Shown: positions 41,720 to 49,493 of the stretch, one piece after another
How positions within the stretch are numbered: position 1 is the stretch's first letter
Layout of the letters: every line of letters starts with the position of its first letter
NCBI RefSeq assembly: GCF_003752025.1
Contig: NZ_RJKR01000005.1
Location: 372,001-436,000, forward strand
DNA: 64,000 nt
DNA from: Curtobacterium sp. PhB115
Lineage (GTDB): Bacteria; Actinomycetota; Actinomycetes; Actinomycetales; Microbacteriaceae
Direction of reading: 5' to 3'
Translations under genes and position numbers: made by a program
The notes under the pieces: generated by a model
What the model saw: the letters and a program-made list of their open reading frames with translations, nothing else
Database searches by the model: none
Told to the model about the DNA's origin: nothing

Positions 41720-42196
41720 GTGACGACGCCAGAGGTCTCCCCGAACACCTTCTCCATCGAGGTCGAGCACTTCGACTCGCCGGACGCGCAGCGCCTCCGT
41801 GCTGCGCAGCGCCTGGAGATCGACCGCGCCTACGGTGGCGACACCGAGCCGGGTGAGAAGCCGACGGCCGAGTCCATCGCCGTGTTCTTCGTGGCGCGCG
41901 ACGACGCCGGGACCCCGCTGGCGTGCGGCGGACTCCGGGTCGTCGACGACGGGATCACCGAGATCAAGCGGATGTACGTCCGGCCGGAGTCGCGCGGGAC
42001 CGGCGTGGCCGCTGCCCTGCTGCGGCGCCTGGAAGAGGCCGCGCTCGACCTCGGGTCACCGGCACTCGTGCTCGAGACCGGCAACGAGCAGAAGCGTGCC
42101 GTCGGGTTCTACGAGCGCGAGGGCTTCACGCGCATCGCCAACTTCGGCCCGTACGTCGGCGCCCCGCTGTCGATCTGTTACTCGAAGGTGCTGTAG
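41720..42196 (+). CDS. GNAT family N-acetyltransferase
   Basis: A 158-residue acetyltransferase. The acetyl-CoA-binding motif is MYVRPESRGTGVAAALLRRLE (shown in part as RPESRGTGVA); GFYEREGFTRIANFGPY near the C-terminus is the usual last strand-helix pair. The substrate amine cannot be named. GTG start in leaderless spacing behind TAGCCT. It follows pepP by nine bases, so read-through from pepP is also possible. Confidence 0.88.
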   Translation: MTTPEVSPNTFSIEVEHFDSPDAQRLRAAQRLEIDRAYGGDTEPGEKPTAESIAVFFVARDDAGTPLACGGLRVVDDGITEIKRMYVRPESRGTGVAAALLRRLEEAALDLGSPALVLETGNEQKRAVGFYEREGFTRIANFGPYVGAPLSICYSKVL

Positions 42197-42330
<134 letters not shown>

Positions 42331-42333
42331 CGC

Positions 42334-43260
42334 CTAGCGGCGGTCGTCCTCGCCGTCGCGCGGAGCGTCCTTCTCGAGCGACGGCGACGGCGACGATGCC
42401 GGCCGCTCCGGCGCGCTCTCCGGCGCCGGCGGCGTCGTACCGGGGACCCGCTCGCCGTACTGCGGCGGCTCCTCCGGCCGGCGCACCGGCACGGCGGGCT
42501 GCGCGGCGGGAGCCGCGGCCGTCTCCGGGGTCTCCCCGTACCGGGGTCCGTCGTTCGTGCCGTAGCGGGGTGCGGCGGTGGGCGCACCTGCCTGTGTGCC
42601 GGGGGCCGACGTGCCGGGCTGCTGCGGGCCTCCCGGCTGCTGGTGGGGTGTGGCGTGCCCGCCGTAGGGCGACTGCTGCTGCGGCGGGGCGGGACGCCAC
42701 GGCTGCTGCTGTCCCTGGTAGGGGGAGCCGGGGGCACCCTGCTGCGGGCTCTCGTTCCAGTGCGTCGACTGGGTCGCACCGTGCTGGCCGAGGATGTTCT
42801 GGGCCTGCCCGGTCAGCTGCGGGTTGACGACGATCTGGTAGTTCGTGGCGAGCACCTGGTGGACGCTCGTGAAGTCGCGCTGCCGCTTCGTGATCGCGAA
42901 CGAGACGATGCCGTAGAGCATGCCGAACGCGGCACCGATGATGGCGGCGGCGAGGATGAGCCCCCCGGCGCTCGGCGAGAACAGGGTGAGCACGATGCCG
43001 AAGAAGATGCCGAGCCAGAGTCCGGACAGGGCACCGGCGATGGCTGCGCGGCCGTACGTCATCTTGCCGGTCACGCGCTCGACGGTCTTCAGGTCGTTGC
43101 CGACGATCGAGAGCTGGTTCACCGGGAAGTCCGACTCGGCGAGCTTCGCCACCACGCGCTGCGCGTCGGGGTAGCTGTCGTACGTTCCGAGGACGTCGCC
43201 CTTGGGCAGCGTCGGGAACGCCTGGGCGGTCCTGCTGGCGAAGGGGCTCTGATTGCTCAC
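42334..43260 (-). CDS. YflT/general-stress-protein-17M-like membrane protein
   Basis: A 308-residue protein. Residues 1-70 hold the YflT-type domain (GTYDSYPDAQRVVAKLAESDFPV). Two membrane helices follow (about 75-120: LSGLWLGIFFGIVLTLF and LILAAAIIGAAFGML). The rest is a long Gln/Pro/Gly-rich tail (QQGAPGSPYQGQQQP) ending in acidic residues, probably disordered and cytoplasmic. Related proteins are induced by general stress in Bacillus, but a regulatory link here is unproven. GTG start; divergent from the CBS gene. Confidence 0.82.
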   Translation of the reverse strand: MSNQSPFASRTAQAFPTLPKGDVLGTYDSYPDAQRVVAKLAESDFPVNQLSIVGNDLKTVERVTGKMTYGRAAIAGALSGLWLGIFFGIVLTLFSPSAGGLILAAAIIGAAFGMLYGIVSFAITKRQRDFTSVHQVLATNYQIVVNPQLTGQAQNILGQHGATQSTHWNESPQQGAPGSPYQGQQQPWRPAPPQQQSPYGGHATPHQQPGGPQQPGTSAPGTQAGAPTAAPRYGTNDGPRYGETPETAAAPAAQPAVPVRRPEEPPQYGERVPGTTPPAPESAPERPASSPSPSLEKDAPRDGEDDRR

Positions 43261-43353
43261 ACAGCCATCATTCACCGCACACCTTGCAATCGCACGTGCA
43301 TCACCGGGGAACGGCCGGATCGGCGTCGGCACCGGGCGACCAGACGCACCGAC

Positions 43354-43359
43354 TACGCT
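43354..43359 (+). promoter_or_regulatory. -10 hexamer of the MgtE-N/CBS gene (leaderless)
   Basis: TACGCT, 7 bases before the GTG at 43367. Confidence 0.6.
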
Positions 43360-43366
43360 GGGTCGG

Positions 43367-44686
43367 GTGAGCGCCACGAAGGTCTTCGTCGCCCGCCTCG
43401 CCGGGTGCTCCGTCTTCGACCCCGCGGGCGACCGCGTGGGCAAGGTCAGGGACGTCCTGGTGGTCTACCGCCGGGCCGATCCCCCGCACGTCGTCGGTCT
43501 GATCGTCGAGGTGCCGGGCAAGCGCCGCATCTTCGTCAGCGTCGGCCGCATCACCTCCATCGGCGCCGGTCAGGTCATCACCACCGGGCTCGTGAACATG
43601 CGCCGCTTCGAGCAGCGCGGTGGCGAGGTCCGGGTGATCGCCGAGATGCTCGGCCGCAAGGTCCTGATCAAGAACCAGCGGATCCGCGCCACCATCGAGG
43701 ACGTCGCGATCGAGGACCGCGGGCAGGGCGACTGGGAGGTCGCGCAGCTCTTCCTCCGCAAGCCGAAGACCACGCCGTCGCCGTTCGGCAAGGGTCCGAC
43801 GACGTTCGCGACCTGGAACGAGGTCACCGAGGACGAGCTCCCCGGCGAGGCCCAGTCCGCCGAGCACGTCATCGCCGCCTACTCCGACCTGGTGCCCGCC
43901 GACCTGGCGTCCACGCTGCTCGACCTGCCCGAGGAGCGCCGGTTCGAGGTCGCCGAGGAACTCCCCGACGACCGGCTCGCCGACGTGCTCGAGGAGATGC
44001 CCGACCAGGAGCGCGTCGAGATCCTGTCGCGGCTCGAGGACTCCCGCGCCGCCGACGTCCTCGACCAGATGCAGCCGGACGACGCCGCCGACGTCCTCGC
44101 GCAGTTCTCCGACGAGCGGAGTGAAGCGCTCCTGCAGCTCATGGAGCCGGAAGAGGCGCAGGACGTCCGCATGCTCCTGGAGTACGAGCCGGACACCGCC
44201 GGTGGTCTGATGACCACCGAACCCGTCATCGTCTCCGCGGACGCGACCGTCGCCGAGGGCCTCGCCCTCGTCCGCCGGCACGACCTCGCCCCGGTGCTCG
44301 GTGCCGCGGTGTGCGTCACGCTGCCGCCGTACGAGCCGCCGACCGGTCGGTTCCTCGGGCTGGTGCACTTCCAGCGCATGCTCCGCTACCCGCCGAACGA
44401 GCGACTCGGCACGCTCATCGACCAGCAGACCGAACCGGTCCGGGTCGACGCGAGCGCCGCCGAGGTCACTCGTGTGATGGCGACGTACAACCTGCTCTCC
44501 GTCCCCGTGGTCGACGACGCCCACCGTCTCGTCGGGGTGGTGACGATCGACGATGTCCTCGACCACGTCCTGCCGGACGACTGGCGAAGTCAGGGCGAGG
44601 GGGAACCCTCGCCGCTTCCACGCCAACGCCCGCGCAAGACACCCGTGACGACGGGAAGGAGGACCACCCGTGGCCCGAACGGATGA
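43367..44686 (+). CDS. Soluble PRC-barrel / MgtE-N / CBS-pair protein
   Basis: A 439-residue cytoplasmic protein. Residues about 1-85 resemble a PRC-barrel (VFVARLAGCSVFDPAGDRVGK), about 165-270 are the acidic helical repeats of the MgtE N-domain (LPEERRFEVAEELPDDRLADVL), and about 275-400 form two CBS domains (MTTEPVIVSADATVAEGL and VVDDAHRLVGVVTIDDVLDHVL). The membrane channel of the Mg2+ transporter MgtE is absent, so this is a sensor half without a pore. M. tuberculosis Rv1232c has the same layout as far as I remember. It overlaps the next gene (DUF1003) by 17 bp; perhaps it regulates that membrane partner. Confidence 0.87.
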   Translation: MSATKVFVARLAGCSVFDPAGDRVGKVRDVLVVYRRADPPHVVGLIVEVPGKRRIFVSVGRITSIGAGQVITTGLVNMRRFEQRGGEVRVIAEMLGRKVLIKNQRIRATIEDVAIEDRGQGDWEVAQLFLRKPKTTPSPFGKGPTTFATWNEVTEDELPGEAQSAEHVIAAYSDLVPADLASTLLDLPEERRFEVAEELPDDRLADVLEEMPDQERVEILSRLEDSRAADVLDQMQPDDAADVLAQFSDERSEALLQLMEPEEAQDVRMLLEYEPDTAGGLMTTEPVIVSADATVAEGLALVRRHDLAPVLGAAVCVTLPPYEPPTGRFLGLVHFQRMLRYPPNERLGTLIDQQTEPVRVDASAAEVTRVMATYNLLSVPVVDDAHRLVGVVTIDDVLDHVLPDDWRSQGEGEPSPLPRQRPRKTPVTTGRRTTRGPNG

Positions 44687-45239
44687 GAACCGGCGCGATC
44701 GCGAGCGCTCCGAGGTCCGACTCGACTCCCCCAAGGGCATGCGCACGCGCGTGCTCCCGACACGACGCCGTGGTGGACGCGGCGACACCTTCGGTCGCGC
44801 GACCGAGGGCATCGCACGGGGCATGGGCACGCCGTGGTTCCTCATCGGCCTCACGCTGTTCTGCGTGGTCTGGATGGGCTACAACACGCTCGCGCCGAAG
44901 TCGTGGCAGTTCGACTCCGCGGCGATCGGTTTCACGGCGCTGACGCTCGTGCTGTCACTGCAGGCCTCGTACGCGGCTCCGCTGATCCTGCTCGCGCAGA
45001 ACCGGCAGGACGACCGCGACCGCGTGCAGTTCGAGCAGGACCGGCAGCGCGCCGAGCGGAACCTGGCCGACACCGAGTACCTGGCTCGCGAGGTCGTCGC
45101 CCTCCGACTGGCGATGCGGGACATGGCGTCGAAGGACTTCATCCGCGCCGAGCTCCGTTCCCTGCTCGAGGAACTGGACCGGCGTGACGCCGACGAGGCC
45201 GGCTTCGCGGACGAGCCCGGCAGCACCGCCCGTGGCTGA
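44670..45239 (+). CDS. DUF1003 membrane protein
   Basis: A 189-residue protein with two membrane helices (about 52-70: TPWFLIGLTLFCVVWMGY; 85-107: FTALTLVLSLQASYAAPLIL), then a charged helical region (NRQDDRDRVQFEQDRQRAERN) typical of DUF1003. The basic head (1-50) is cytoplasmic. GGAAGGAGG precedes the GTG start, which lies inside the end of the CBS gene. The stop overlaps the mrp start, so three genes are coupled. Function unknown. Confidence 0.9.
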   Translation: MARTDENRRDRERSEVRLDSPKGMRTRVLPTRRRGGRGDTFGRATEGIARGMGTPWFLIGLTLFCVVWMGYNTLAPKSWQFDSAAIGFTALTLVLSLQASYAAPLILLAQNRQDDRDRVQFEQDRQRAERNLADTEYLAREVVALRLAMRDMASKDFIRAELRSLLEELDRRDADEAGFADEPGSTARG

Positions 45240-46392
45240 GGCGGTCCCCTCCGACCAGCACCTGGGCACCGCGGTCCTCGCTGCGCTCGGTCGCGTCATC
45301 GACCCCGAGATCCGTCGGCCCGTGACGGAGCTCGACATGATCCGTGGTGTCGACGTCCAGCCAGGAGGCGCGGTGCGCGTCGACCTGCAGCTCACGATCG
45401 TGGGGTGCCCCGCCGCCGACACCATCGAGCGCGACGTGCGCGCCGCCGCCGGTTCCGTGGACGGGGTGTCGTCGGTGGACGTCGACGTGTCGGTGATGGC
45501 CCCCGCGACCCGTGCGGCGCTCACCGAACGCCTCCGGGCCGGCCGACCCCGGGGCGTCCAGTTCACGGCGGACTCGCTGACCCGCGTCATCGCCGTCACG
45601 AGCGGCAAGGGCGGGGTCGGCAAGTCGACGGTCACCGTGAACCTCGCCGTCGCACTGGCACGCCGTGGCCTGCGCGTCGGGGTCGTCGACGTCGACGTGC
45701 ACGGGTTCAGCGTCCCCGGGCTGATGGGACTGACCGACGAGCACGGCGTCGCACCCCGCCCGACCCGGGTGGACAGCATGATCCTGCCGCCGGTCGCCCA
45801 CGACGTGAAGGTCGTGTCGATCGGCATGTTCGTCGACGACGCCTCGACCGCGGTGTCCTGGCGCGGCCCGATGCTGCACCGCACCGTGAACCAGTTCCTG
45901 ACCGACGTGTTCTTCGGCGACCTCGACGTCCTGCTGCTCGACCTGCCGCCCGGCACCGGCGACGTCGCGATCTCGGTCGGCCAGCTACTCCCCCACGCCG
46001 AGGTCCTGGTCGTGACCACCCCGCAGGCCGCGGCGGCCGACGTCGCCGAGCGGAGCGGGATCGTCGCACGCCAGACGGGCCAGCGGGTGATCGGGGTCAT
46101 CGAGAACATGGCGGGGCTCGTGCAGCCCGACGGCTCGGTCCTGCACCTGTTCGGTGAGGGCGGTGGCGCCGAGACCGCTGCACGGCTGTCCCGCGGCCAG
46201 GACGCCCCCGTGCCGGTGCTCGGCAGCGTGCCCCTGTCCGTCCCGCTGCGCGAGGGCGGGGACTCGGGCGTCCCCGTGGTGCTCGGCGCACCGGAGGACC
46301 CGGCAGCGCGGGCCCTGAGCGCCATCGCAGACCGGATCACCACGATGGGCCGCGGGCTGGCCGGACGGAAGCTCGGGCTCTCGCTGTCCTAG
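45232..46392 (+). CDS. mrp: Mrp/ApbC-type P-loop ATPase
   Basis: A 386-residue Fe-S carrier-type ATPase. Residues 10-90 are a MIP18/DUF59 domain with Cys59 (TIVGCPAAD). The deviant Walker A SGKGGVGKST is at 124-133, and LLDLPPGTGD is the switch region. The CxxC that bridges an Fe-S cluster in Mrp/Nbp35 is missing: the segment after ENMAGL reads VQPDGSVLHLFGEGG where CPxC would stand. Cluster binding by this site is therefore doubtful. GTG start, overlapping the DUF1003 stop. Last gene of the CBS-DUF1003-mrp operon. Confidence 0.92.
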   Translation: MAEAVPSDQHLGTAVLAALGRVIDPEIRRPVTELDMIRGVDVQPGGAVRVDLQLTIVGCPAADTIERDVRAAAGSVDGVSSVDVDVSVMAPATRAALTERLRAGRPRGVQFTADSLTRVIAVTSGKGGVGKSTVTVNLAVALARRGLRVGVVDVDVHGFSVPGLMGLTDEHGVAPRPTRVDSMILPPVAHDVKVVSIGMFVDDASTAVSWRGPMLHRTVNQFLTDVFFGDLDVLLLDLPPGTGDVAISVGQLLPHAEVLVVTTPQAAAADVAERSGIVARQTGQRVIGVIENMAGLVQPDGSVLHLFGEGGGAETAARLSRGQDAPVPVLGSVPLSVPLREGGDSGVPVVLGAPEDPAARALSAIADRITTMGRGLAGRKLGLSLS

Positions 46393-46395
46393 GCT
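46390..46395 (+). promoter_or_regulatory. -10 hexamer of the methyltransferase gene, overlapping the mrp stop
   Basis: TAGGCT, whose TAG is the mrp stop codon, 7 bases before the ATG at 46403. Confidence 0.6.
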
Positions 46396-46402
46396 CGTCG
46401 GC

Positions 46403-47251
46403 ATGAGCACGGATCACGTCAGCGTCGACTGGGATCACGCCCGCGACACGAACCGCGCGAACTGGGACGACCGGGTGCCGATCCACGAGGGTGCCTACGC
46501 CATCGACGATCTGTCCGACCCGGCGCACCGCTCCGACGTCGTGCGCGACGACCTGCCGGTGTTGACGCCCTGGCTGCCGAACGGCTCGCTCGCCGGCCTC
46601 GACGTCTGCCACCTGCAGTGCCACATCGGAACCGACACGGTGTCCCTCGCACGCGAGGGCGCCCGGCTGACGGGCGTCGACTTCTCCCCGGCGGCCCTCA
46701 CCTCGGCCGCTGCACTCGCATCGCGGCTCGGACTCGACGTCACCTGGGTCGAGACCGACGTGCTCGACGCCCGGGCCGCGGTGAGGGGCGACTTCGACGT
46801 CGTCTACACGAGCATCGGCACGATCTGCTGGCTGCCAGACCTGGACCGCTGGGCCGCGCAGGTCGCGGAGCTGCTGCGCCCGGGAGGCGTGTTCTTCATC
46901 CGCGACGGCCACCCCGCGCTCTACGCCCTCGACGAGACCGCCGACGAGCTCGTCACCCGGTACCGGTACTTCCCGGACGGCACCGCGCAGCAGTGGGACG
47001 ACGCCGGCACGTACGCCGGCGACGGCACCGTGGCGAACACCAGGACGTTCGAGTGGCCGCACCCGCTGTCCGAGATCGTGAACGCCCTGCTCGGAGCCGG
47101 ACTCCGCCTCCGCTGCCTCGACGAGGGCCGCACCCTGCCGTGGCGGTTCAGCCCGCGGATGGAGGACACCGGAGACGGGTCGTGGGCCTGGCCCGAGCCC
47201 GACCGCGACCGCATCCCGACGACGTACACGATCGTCGCGACACGCGACTGA
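46403..47251 (+). CDS. Class I SAM-dependent methyltransferase
   Basis: A 282-residue methyltransferase with motif I LDVCHLQCHIGTDTVSLA (around residue 62), VDFSPAAL as the acidic loop, DFDVVYTSIGTICWLPD as motif IV-V and LLRPGGVFFIRDGHPA as the post-IV strand. The head NRANWDDRVPIHEGAY is shared by a branch of small-molecule methyltransferases. The acceptor is unknown. It has its own leaderless promoter, though read-through from mrp is possible. Confidence 0.88.
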   Translation: MSTDHVSVDWDHARDTNRANWDDRVPIHEGAYAIDDLSDPAHRSDVVRDDLPVLTPWLPNGSLAGLDVCHLQCHIGTDTVSLAREGARLTGVDFSPAALTSAAALASRLGLDVTWVETDVLDARAAVRGDFDVVYTSIGTICWLPDLDRWAAQVAELLRPGGVFFIRDGHPALYALDETADELVTRYRYFPDGTAQQWDDAGTYAGDGTVANTRTFEWPHPLSEIVNALLGAGLRLRCLDEGRTLPWRFSPRMEDTGDGSWAWPEPDRDRIPTTYTIVATRD

Positions 47252-47256
47252 GGACA

Positions 47257-47296
47257 GACTGGAGGCCCGGTGCCAGCTGGCACCGGGCCTCCAGTC
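47257..47296. terminator. Perfect 40-bp palindrome, bidirectional terminator candidate
   Basis: GACTGGAGGCCCGGTGCCAG followed at once by its exact reverse complement, with no loop base, six bases after the methyltransferase stop and 24 bases before the tatB stop (convergent). The purest member of the GGAGGCCCGG family. No U-tract. Confidence 0.8.
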
Positions 47297-47320
47297 CGTC
47301 CTGTGGTCACGTGACGGGCG

Positions 47321-47689
47321 TCAGGTCGCTTCGCCGTCGAAGGGTGGCGCTTCGCCGACGGCCAACGGCACCACGGGTGCCGTCGCACGCACCTTCGACG
47401 CGGTCACCTGCGCCGTCTCGACCGCAGCGACACTGCTGCCGGAGTCGAGGAGGGCGTCACGGATGATCCGGCGAGGGTCGTACTGCCGCGGATCGAGCTT
47501 CTGCCACTCGATGTCGTCGAACTCGGGGCCCATCTCCTCGCGCATCCGGTCCTTGGCGGTGTCGGCGAACCGACGGACGGCCTTGACGAACTCGGCGAGT
47601 TTCTGGGCGTACATCGGCAAGCGCTGCGGCCCGAGCAAGAGCACGGCAATGATCCCGATGATCAGGATCTTGTCGAGCGGGATGTTCAC
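47321..47689 (-). CDS. tatB: Sec-independent translocase subunit TatB
   Basis: A 122-residue TatA/B-type protein. The N-terminal helix LDKILIIGIIAVLLLGPQRLP (in part IIGIIAVLLLGPQRLP) ends in the GPxxLP hinge, followed by an amphipathic helix AQKLAEFVKAVRRFADTAKD and a polar tail. The tail length favours TatB over TatA. It would pair with TatC and TatA encoded elsewhere to export folded proteins. GTG start 7 bases after TAGGCT (leaderless). Divergent from the O-methyltransferase gene; in mycobacteria sigE, rseA and htrA lie between these two. Confidence 0.9.
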   Translation of the reverse strand: MNIPLDKILIIGIIAVLLLGPQRLPMYAQKLAEFVKAVRRFADTAKDRMREEMGPEFDDIEWQKLDPRQYDPRRIIRDALLDSGSSVAAVETAQVTASKVRATAPVVPLAVGEAPPFDGEAT

Positions 47690-47696
47690 GAGAGCG

Positions 47697-47702
47697 AGCC
47701 TA
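47697..47702 (-). promoter_or_regulatory. -10 hexamer of tatB (leaderless)
   Basis: TAGGCT on the minus strand, 7 bases before the GTG at 47689. Confidence 0.6.
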
Positions 47703-47727
47703 ACCCGTGCGGCTCCATCGCACCCCG

Positions 47728-47733
47728 TAGAGT
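47728..47733 (+). promoter_or_regulatory. -10 hexamer of the O-methyltransferase gene
   Basis: TAGAGT, giving a leader of about 15 bases that ends in the ribosome binding site GAACGGAG. Confidence 0.55.
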
Positions 47734-47754
47734 TGTCATCCGAACGGAGTGTGC

Positions 47755-48387
47755 GTGTCAGAGAAAGAGTCGAACTGGAAGTTCGCCGAGGACATCGTCT
47801 CGGAGTCAGAGGCGATCGTCCGTGCTCGTGAACACTCCCTGGAGCTCGGGGTCGAGGCGATCTCCCCCGCGATCGGTGCGCAGATCGGCGTCATCGCAGC
47901 GGCGTCCCGTGCGTCGAGCATCATCGAGATCGGGACCGGGCTCGGCGTCTCCGGCCTGTACCTGCTCGGCGGCGCCCCCGATGCGACCCTGACCACGATC
48001 GACATCGAGGTCGACCACCAGCAGTTCGCCCGCGACGCCTACATCAGCGCCGGGACCGCTCCCGCCCGCATCCGGCTCATCCCGGGTCGGGCGAACCAGG
48101 TGCTCCCCCGGATGAACGAAGCGTCGTACGACGTCGTGCTCGTCGACGCCGACCCCGAGCACGTCATCGAGTACGTCGAGCACGGGCTGCGGCTCGCGCG
48201 CCTCGGCGGGACCGTCCTCGTGCCGCACGCGCTCTGGCGCGGCCGCGTCGCCGACCCGGTGAAGCGCGACCGGGCGACGACCGACTTCCGGCTGCTGCTC
48301 ACCGAGGTGTCGACGTCGGGTGCCGTGCGGAGCGCGCTGTCGCCGGCCGGCGACGGGCTGCTGCAGCTGACGAAGGTCACCGCGTAG
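47755..48387 (+). CDS. SAM-dependent O-methyltransferase
   Basis: A 210-residue O-methyltransferase of the catechol/caffeoyl-CoA OMT type. Motif I is IIEIGTGLGVSGLYLL, motif II TTIDIEVDHQQFA, and YDVVLVDADPEHVIEYV contains the metal-site aspartate. The acceptor is unknown. I use the GTG at 47755 because GGAG lies 5-6 bases upstream; the GTG two codons earlier overlaps the ribosome binding site. It resembles M. tuberculosis Rv1220c, the neighbour of sigE (from memory). Confidence 0.9.
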   Translation: MSEKESNWKFAEDIVSESEAIVRAREHSLELGVEAISPAIGAQIGVIAAASRASSIIEIGTGLGVSGLYLLGGAPDATLTTIDIEVDHQQFARDAYISAGTAPARIRLIPGRANQVLPRMNEASYDVVLVDADPEHVIEYVEHGLRLARLGGTVLVPHALWRGRVADPVKRDRATTDFRLLLTEVSTSGAVRSALSPAGDGLLQLTKVTA

Positions 48388-48389
48388 CG

Positions 48390-48938
48390 TCAGAAGTACC
48401 GACGGACGTCATCGGCGAAGCGTGGGACGCCAGCTCGGCGCAACGTCTCGAGAACGTCGACGATCGACTGCGGCGGGTCGACGTAGTCCTCTGCGAGCTC
48501 GCCGAGGACCCTGGTGACCGCGCCGGGGTACAGGTCGAGTTGGTCGAGCAGGAACTCGTCCGGGTGGACCGCCTCGACGTCCAGCGCCGCCAGGGACGAC
48601 GGTGGGAAGTCGCGGAGGTTGAACGTCACGAGGACGTCAGCGCTCCCCCGCACCGCGGCCGCCAGCACGTGCCGGTCCTTCGGGTCGCACGTCAGCCCGT
48701 CGACGAGATCGTCGTGACCGGTCACGAGCGCGTCCGGGAAGTACGTTCGCATCATCGCGAGGCGACGGTCGATACCGGCGGCGTCGATCCCGCCGTCGAC
48801 CGCGTTCCGGCGGACCTCGTCGAGGACCTCGTCTGACCAGAGTGGGCGGAACACGCCTTCGTCGGCGAGTCGGAGGAGCAAGTCCGAGAGCGTGATCCCG
48901 TAGATCGTGCAGGCGTCGAAGAAGGCCGGGAACGCCAC
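48390..48938 (-). CDS. PIN-domain toxin
   Basis: A 182-residue PIN-domain protein, a predicted Mg2+-dependent ribonuclease of the VapC type but longer than usual. Acidic site: Asp8 (FFDACTIYG), Glu41, Asp85 and Asp88 (CDPKDRHVLAAA), and Asp110 (FNLRDFP). The extra C-terminal 50 residues (GAVTRVLGELAEDYVDP) match the PIN_3-like branch. The GTG start is two bases after the stop of the HTH gene, so the pair is one operon of toxin-antitoxin form, with the antitoxin first. Confidence 0.88.
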   Translation of the reverse strand: MAFPAFFDACTIYGITLSDLLLRLADEGVFRPLWSDEVLDEVRRNAVDGGIDAAGIDRRLAMMRTYFPDALVTGHDDLVDGLTCDPKDRHVLAAAVRGSADVLVTFNLRDFPPSSLAALDVEAVHPDEFLLDQLDLYPGAVTRVLGELAEDYVDPPQSIVDVLETLRRAGVPRFADDVRRYF

Positions 48939-48940
48939 CG

Positions 48941-49456
48941 TCAGCGCTCCGCAGCCCCGTCAGCTTGCTCCGGAGCGTGCTGCTGACTGCGCCCCATGGC
49001 CTGGTCCTCACGTGCAGCCGCTCGCAGGGCCGCACGCCGGCGGATCCGGAAGTGTTCTTGGAACGAGACGAGGTCTCGCAGCAGCACACGGCGGTGCCGA
49101 CCGCGCCGCTCGAACGAGATCGACCCGTCCTCGAGGTACTTCACCAACGTCGGGCGCGAGACCCCGAGGAAGTCAGCGGCCTGCTGGGTCGTCATCTGCG
49201 TGTCGTTCCGCGCGACGGTCACCCCGCTACCGCTGGCCAGCGCGTCCGCGACCTGCTCGAGGACCTCGAACACCTCGGCCGGGATCGCCCGCACCCGGCC
49301 GTCCGGCGCGCGCAACTCGGCGGTCCGACCGGCAAGGGCTTCGCGTTCGATCTCGTGCAGGAGCTGCGCGAGGCCGATCAGGTCGTTGCGGTCGTCGCCC
49401 GGGAAGTACGTGCGCGACGACACCTGGCGTCCGCTCGGCTCGGTGGTCATCGACAT
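48941..49456 (-). CDS. Excisionase-type helix-turn-helix antitoxin
   Basis: A 171-residue DNA-binding protein with a MerR/excisionase-like winged helix at 88-125 (MTTQQAADFLGVSRPTLVKYL, key residues A93, L98, S100, R101). The first 80 residues are helical; the C-terminus after 130 is basic, then flexible and may neutralise the PIN partner. Such Xis-like proteins commonly pair with longer PIN toxins. ATG start 6 bases after TAGGCT (leaderless). Autoregulation is likely but no operator is obvious. Confidence 0.85.
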   Translation of the reverse strand: MSMTTEPSGRQVSSRTYFPGDDRNDLIGLAQLLHEIEREALAGRTAELRAPDGRVRAIPAEVFEVLEQVADALASGSGVTVARNDTQMTTQQAADFLGVSRPTLVKYLEDGSISFERRGRHRRVLLRDLVSFQEHFRIRRRAALRAAAREDQAMGRSQQHAPEQADGAAER

Positions 49457-49462
49457 GACCCG

Positions 49463-49468
49463 AGCCTA
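49463..49468 (-). promoter_or_regulatory. -10 hexamer of the HTH-PIN operon (leaderless)
   Basis: TAGGCT on the minus strand, 6 bases before the ATG at 49456. Confidence 0.6.
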
Positions 49469-49493
49469 ATCGAAAGAACCGAAAGCCGCGCGA

